From the NCBI GenBank assembly GCA_911728455.2, contig OU452223.1, forward strand, positions 1,674,001 through 1,738,000: a DNA stretch of 64,000 nt, in the 5' to 3' direction. Of the stretch, positions 59,408 through 64,000 are shown one piece after another (the stretch's first letter is position 1; every line of letters starts with the position of its first letter). The notes under the pieces are model-generated. The model saw only the letters and a program-made list of their open reading frames with translations, made no database searches and was not told the origin of the DNA. The DNA comes from Marthasterias glacialis (lineage: Eukaryota > Echinodermata > Asteroidea > Forcipulatida > Asteriidae). A program made the position numbers and the translations under genes.

Positions 59408-60524
59408 CACTAAATACAAATACATGTAAATGCACTTCCTGTCCGGAAAATGGACACACATGACAAGTTTAAAAGGAATGGAAAGCTACACTTTTCGAGC
59501 AGAAACTGACAATGTACAATGTCGTTTTTCATGCTCTATATATTCATCTGTATTTACCTGCCTTGTTAGTCACAATATCATAACACAAGTAAAGCATGAA
59601 AAGGGCAACTTTTAAACTCACCGCCACGCCCGCTTTGTAGTCAAAATTCCTCGTGCCTTTCCTAGATTGGTACCCTTGTACACGAGCAACAGACCGTATC
59701 AAATTGCAAGAAGACAGTCAAGAATTAAGACTGATTCGGATTTTGCATTGTCATGATGTAGTATTACCCATGCAGGAAAAGGTATGAGAAGCCGCAGTGC
59801 AAAACTGTGATGTAATTATTTCTAAATGATTGACAAATACCCGAAGTAACTTAAGCAAGTCCAATATGTCAAAGAAATGTAAAACATGATTCACTCCCTT
59901 AAAAGTAATATCAATCGAAAAATTCTGGACGGCAAAAACAGGCCGCACAAACTTATATTTTCGTTTCCACATGGCCGGTCATACACAACTTGAAAAGTTA
60001 ATGAACAAAGGAGATCGCTTTTATATTGGATAAAGGCTGCAAAATTGGGAAGTGAAATTATGCTTTGAATGGATGAAGAAGGGGAGTGTGATGATGGTAA
60101 CGCATTCATCAATATTTAGCCGATCTATGAGACATTGTGACCTTAATTTATCTGATTAGTAAGCGCTGGACAAGTGCTATGTTCATTTCCGTTGTTTCCT
60201 GACCAATATCCATTTCAAAAATTGTCTTCGTCATTTAAGTGAATTCATTTGTCGAATCAAACTCGCTAAGCAATAAAGATTGATATGAAATAAAGATTAA
60301 TACACGGTTTCCTCATCATATTTAGCAATCTTAGATCTTTGTGAATCATCATCTTGGCTTTTTTTTTTTTGATTTGTTTTTAAAGCTATTGGTTTTTCCA
60401 CGAAACGCGAAAAGCGTTTGAACTTCATGAAAGCTTGGATCTTCACGAATATTCGTCCAAGCAAAGATCGCATATAGCAAAGATGTGCACAGTACAATTA
60501 CGTAATTTTGACAACATTATATAT

Positions 60525-61260
60525 CATATGACGTCACGTTAAAGGTGCAATTTTTGAATATTTTAAAATCTGTATCAGCTCAAGCACGAAAGACCGAATG
60601 CTGCCTTTAACGGCTTTTGATACACTTTGTTTAAGTCTTCATTTTCTGGTGTGTGCGATGCGTGAAATCACGTGGCCTTAACTTCCGCTCGAACCCGTCG
60701 GAAAAGCCTAATAATCAAACGTGGTAACTTTTTTGAACTGCTTTTCAACGATATTAACGTCCAGCAAGGACCTAATTTTAAGCAAAAATATTTGTGAGGT
60801 CATAAAATACCTGAGCACCCTCTTGCGGCAGGTTGAAAACAATTAAAAAGTTACGGTAAATATTCAAAATTGTTATAAAACATGACCTTCATGCAGCGAC
60901 ACATGTGCCAAGTTTCAGATCAGTGACAACTTCGCGCGTCACATGACATCACTTTAAGGCGCAATTTTCAAAGATTTATATCAATAGAAAAACAATGCTC
61001 GATCAAGCTGAAACTTTTCAAGTAGTCAAGCCGGGATGTGTTGCATGAAAAATTTGAAATGTTGTATTAATGACGTCATCAAGTGTTACATAACATCGCC
61101 TTAAAGGTGCAGAAAAAGTGTGCTGATCGAAATGATAACTTGCAGGTATATAAGATGAAATGGGTTACATCTAAAATTTGAGGTCCTAATTGAATGACCA
61201 CATCAATTGTCACGTGACGTCAATTTAAAGGTGCAGTTTTACAAGAACTGTACATACAGA
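60525..61260 (+). repeat. Degenerate TGACRTCA plus TTAAAGGTGCA modules, copy 2
   Basis: Four modules have TTAAAGG-type cores at 60539, 60953 (changed to TTTAAGGCGC), 61101 and 61225. Each is preceded by TGACGTCA, TGACATCA or related sequence, and the last by the palindrome GTCACGTGAC (61209-61218). The phrases TCGATCAAGCTGAAA and CTTGCAGGTA recur between modules. One module more is present here than in copy 1. Confidence 0.6.
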
Positions 61261-61268
61261 GTAAAAAA

Positions 61269-62839
61269 TGCGTCGATCAAGCTGAAATCCACTCGATAGT
61301 TCAGCAACACCATTAAAATTGGTTTGAACAAAACTGTCCGGAGGGAGCACCACCTGGGCTTAATTTCTTTAAGTTGTTCACCCTACAGAGAAACATGCCT
61401 TAAAGCAAAGTTGTACTGGTATTTGATAAACAATCGAGAAGATTAACAGCGCATGTGCTTGTTTTACAATGGTTTTGCATTGTGTCAATTGTCTGCTTAC
61501 AGAAACTGCTGGCAAGTTAGCATGCCTTTCGCTTTGCTTACAGTTTATGAAACAGTAATAACGCTTTCACACTTTTTGTCTTAATATTATCTACGGTTAA
61601 ATGGATTGGGGTCAGTGGGTGCACCCCTCTAATTAAACTCCAATAGCACAGAGTGCACGACGCTAAATATTCAAAAATACTTTCAAAACACTTAGAAGTC
61701 TCACAGCTATCTAAAATAAAGAAAAAACATTTGATTGAGTCCTAAACTTCAACCCTCTGGTCAATTTGACATGGGTAGTTCCAAGGCCTGTCAAGTTGTT
61801 CTCTGTCTAAGTAAAAATACCCCTACACTTGTGTAAATTTCACAACGTCCGAGCATCAGTCTTGAAAAATTACCTTAAACCTAACGAACAAACACACAAA
61901 CGAACCACTCCTTTGTTGTTTTGGGTACCATTTCAAATGAATGAGCATGCATGATAGTGATACACACATTTGAACAATCCTCAGAGTTTTTGATCCGTCT
62001 GTAAATTGATTGACAGTATCCTTCCTATGGTTGATATAATGACAATTGTTTGAGTGTTTTTTATTTCTTTTTCAAATTACTATTTTCGTTAGGAGGATCC
62101 CTGGCGGAAGCAAAGTAGGGGGCAATGGGCAAACAAACCGGTGAATTAGTGTAGGGGGGTTTCTTCCTCAAAACATTCTATCCAGTTGACAAGATTCAAT
62201 GTCCTTCAATTAGAAAATAGGGTTAAATTTAACCTCCATTCAGTGGACAGTTAAAGCTTTCGAACAATAAAGAGATTACAATTTTTATGAATTAATTTTG
62301 TCCTTTAAGATGTATTCTTGTGTTTATATTGGCTCCACCACCTAACCAATCTACTGCATTGTGCACTCACTTTGAAAAGGGGACCATTGAGTATCAACTC
62401 TCCTTTTTGATGGACCAGTTTATATCAATGTAATTCTATAGATCAAAGAAAAAGGAATCAAAGAGGGGAGTGAGAGAGTAAGGGGATGTATCTGACTGAC
62501 TGCAATCACCTTTTAATTCAAGAACATCTTAGTGCACATTTGTAATGGTACAAATGGGTGGGTGACATATACGGGGAGGAAGAGGGAGGGGGTGTCAGAC
62601 TTAATTGCAAAAAGTGGGAGATAATAACTCAGTTCAATGCCGGGACTGGTTGGACATGGAATCTACATAAAGAAAAAAAAAACAGCTCAAGAAAACAAAA
62701 ACTGGACCCCCATGACAGCTAAAGGTGAAACATGAACCCCAGTTGAGAAACTAACCAAATGTCTAAATTAGGCCATCAAATGATCATCTTGATTTGGCTT
62801 TCACCAGAGATGAGCAGGGTTTTATTCAGATGAAACCCA
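61269..62839. other. No recognisable gene
   Basis: About 1.6 kb of AT-rich DNA with no convincing open frame, RNA gene or transposon end. Small items are the palindrome GGGTGCACCC near 61617 and a purine-rich, G-run tract at 62556-62592. A-rich runs occur near 62670. An intron or intergenic interval would look the same. Confidence 0.6.
62556..62592 (+). other. G-run tract, possible G-quadruplex with one long loop
   Basis: G-runs at 62556-62558, 62560-62562, 62573-62576, 62584-62586 and 62588-62592. Any four consecutive runs that use the first two need a 10-nt loop, so this is only a relaxed match to the quadruplex pattern. The surrounding sequence is purine-rich. Confidence 0.3.
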
Positions 62840-63376
62840 ATGCAGAGTTGCCCACCAACTGTCATAAGACTTCGACCTAAAATTGCTGAAACAACCCCTG
62901 TTGATAAAATCCAACCCATGAGTGGAGTTGCACTTCAGAAAATTCCAAACAAACTCCAGCTCAAGAGTGAGGATGATCACCAGGAAGGAGAAGGAGGAGG
63001 CTACAGGTTTGTCAAAGTAAATTCTGCTGTGAACTTAGGAGTGGATGCTGCTGTAGGTCACCAGCATGCAGATCCTGAATGCACTGGTCATCCCCAACTG
63101 GTCACTGCTGCAGAGGAGTTTAGAGGTCTTGCTGTGGACGAGATGATGTCATGCCGAAAGTGTGGTCTCCACACCCGCATCAAAAAACTGTACACAGAAA
63201 TACCTCAGACAAGAAGAGGACAACCCACTGCCGTCCTAAACATGGCTTTCTAAGTCTGCCTTCACAATACTGAGATTGCAGTTGCTGGTGCAAGGAGGCT
63301 TCTATTTACGATGGATACAGCTCAGGTTCACTCACGAAACGCCCTGCAGAAGTGTGCAAATAAATTAATTCATTGA
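62840..63376 (+). pseudogene. Broken fragment resembling a Mutator-like (MULE) transposase
   Basis: The frame from 62840 codes 137 aa, then TAA at 63251-63253. The same frame continues for 40 further codons to TGA at 63374. The reading across the TAA gives a run like the conserved segment of animal Mutator-like transposases: a CxxC pair (C105, C108 of the 137 aa) followed by KLYTEIP, RRGQPTA, LNMAF, then after the stop VCLHNTEIAVAGARRLL and ALQKCANK. A residue is expected where the TAA stands; CAA or CAG (Gln) to TAA is a simple change. An in-frame TGA at 62831 bounds the start. The catalytic part is not seen downstream. The family call is from remembered motif style and is moderate; the break is seen directly. 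Confidence 0.55.
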
Positions 63377-64000
63377 TAAGTGATGGTGCTGTCTAGATCA
63401 GGAGTTAATTTGACAGGGGTTCATTGTAGATGAATATAAGATGACCGGTGGAACTAGCATGACAGCTTGCGTCATTAGTTTCAATGAAATAGGTGAAATT
63501 GAGGATATTTTTTCAGTTCCTCAAATAGCAAGAACATGTTTTCATGCCTCGAGTATGGGCACTCATCAGTTGCAAATTGTTAATTCTGACCAAGAATCAG
63601 TATGTCTCATGTCTTGTGTATAGACATTGGAGGGTTGGTTGTGTTTGTTTGGGTTTGAGGTCGTATACTATTGTCCTTTTGGGGACGGTTATTCTGAATG
63701 ATACACGCCTTGTTTGTTGTCCACTTGTTTCTTCATTAAGGAGATTAGAATTTCTAGTCATTTTGTTGTGGTCTTCAAAACCAGAGTCATTGGGAACGGA
63801 GGAAAGCTGTTGAGTACATAAGTCAGTTGGACTCCGAATAAATTTTGCTCTGACTAGTTTTTCCTGTATACTTCGGTCTTTTTTTGAAAACAATGAAGGG
63901 AGGGTACAAGAAAATTTCCCAGGATGTGTTGTTGCTTTTGATCAATGACCAGTGTTTTTTGACTGCATGATTTAATTCATAATGGCTCATATACAGGGTT
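63377..64000. other. No recognisable gene downstream of the transposase fragment
   Basis: Open frames of 60-98 aa occur on both strands (63441-63623, 63544-63813 plus; 63597-63893 minus). They overlap one another, match no family I know and have no supporting context. The rest of a MULE could lie here in decayed form, but I cannot see its conserved residues. Confidence 0.5.

Larger units (their letters stand above)
57399..61268 (+). repeat. Tandem duplicon, copy 2
   Basis: This is the paralogue of 53,530-57,172. It begins with a more complete diverged satellite monomer (57399-57716), then follows copy 1 to a TTAAAGGTGCAGTTTTACAAG module at 61225. Copy-2-specific sequence includes 58487-58699 and about 130 bp in the module-rich 3' part around 61110-61200. 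Its left flank is ordinary non-satellite DNA, so here the monomer stands alone. Confidence 0.9.

Noticed and set aside
63597-63893. 98-aa minus-strand frame and overlapping plus-strand frames near the right end
   Set aside because: They overlap each other, show no domain or codon signal, and have no context supporting a gene.

Overview
This is eukaryotic, non-coding repeat DNA, most likely from a metazoan. There is no operon structure, no dense coding and no bacterial signal. A Mutator-like transposase relic, a TA-flanked MITE and a retained-CpG satellite fit an invertebrate. A marine deuterostome (echinoderm, hemichordate or cephalochordate) is my guess from the style of the repeats, but the sequence does not prove it.

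Layout. (1) Positions 1 to about 53,540 are one uninterrupted head-to-tail satellite array of about 109 monomers, nearly all 496-509 bp (canonical 500 bp) and all in the same orientation. It runs off the left edge of the window. It divides into five variant domains: 1-9,565; 9,566-21,070; 21,071-36,614; 36,615-44,605; 44,606-53,540. Each has its own diagnostic substitutions and its own higher-order repeats (HORs): 3.7 kb and 843 bp; 1,501 bp; 2.5 kb and 1,502 bp; 3,496 bp; 1,500 bp. Each monomer carries an E2F-like box, several perfect short inverted repeats and an A-rich tract that is either pure poly(A) or (AAAT)n. (2) At 53,530-57,172 and 57,399-61,268 lie two direct copies of a roughly 3.7-kb duplicon, separated by about 230 bp. 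Both begin with a strongly diverged partial satellite monomer. The array joins the first of these in register, which suggests that the satellite expanded at this locus or has recombined with it. The copies differ by a 154-bp MITE (only in copy 1), a 213-bp segment (only in copy 2) and one replaced patch. (3) 61,269-62,839 holds no recognisable gene. (4) 62,840-63,376 is a broken fragment resembling the N-terminal part of a Mutator-like transposase, interrupted by one stop codon. (5) The rest of the window shows nothing recognisable.

No intact protein-coding gene, rRNA, tRNA or CRISPR array can be supported. The many 60-234 aa open frames in the array are shadows of a repeat that happens to lack stops in some frames. 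The interest of the window lies in how the array is built: nested HORs that let its amplification history be read, an in-phase diverged monomer at its edge, and a cell-cycle-type regulatory motif repeated about a hundred times.
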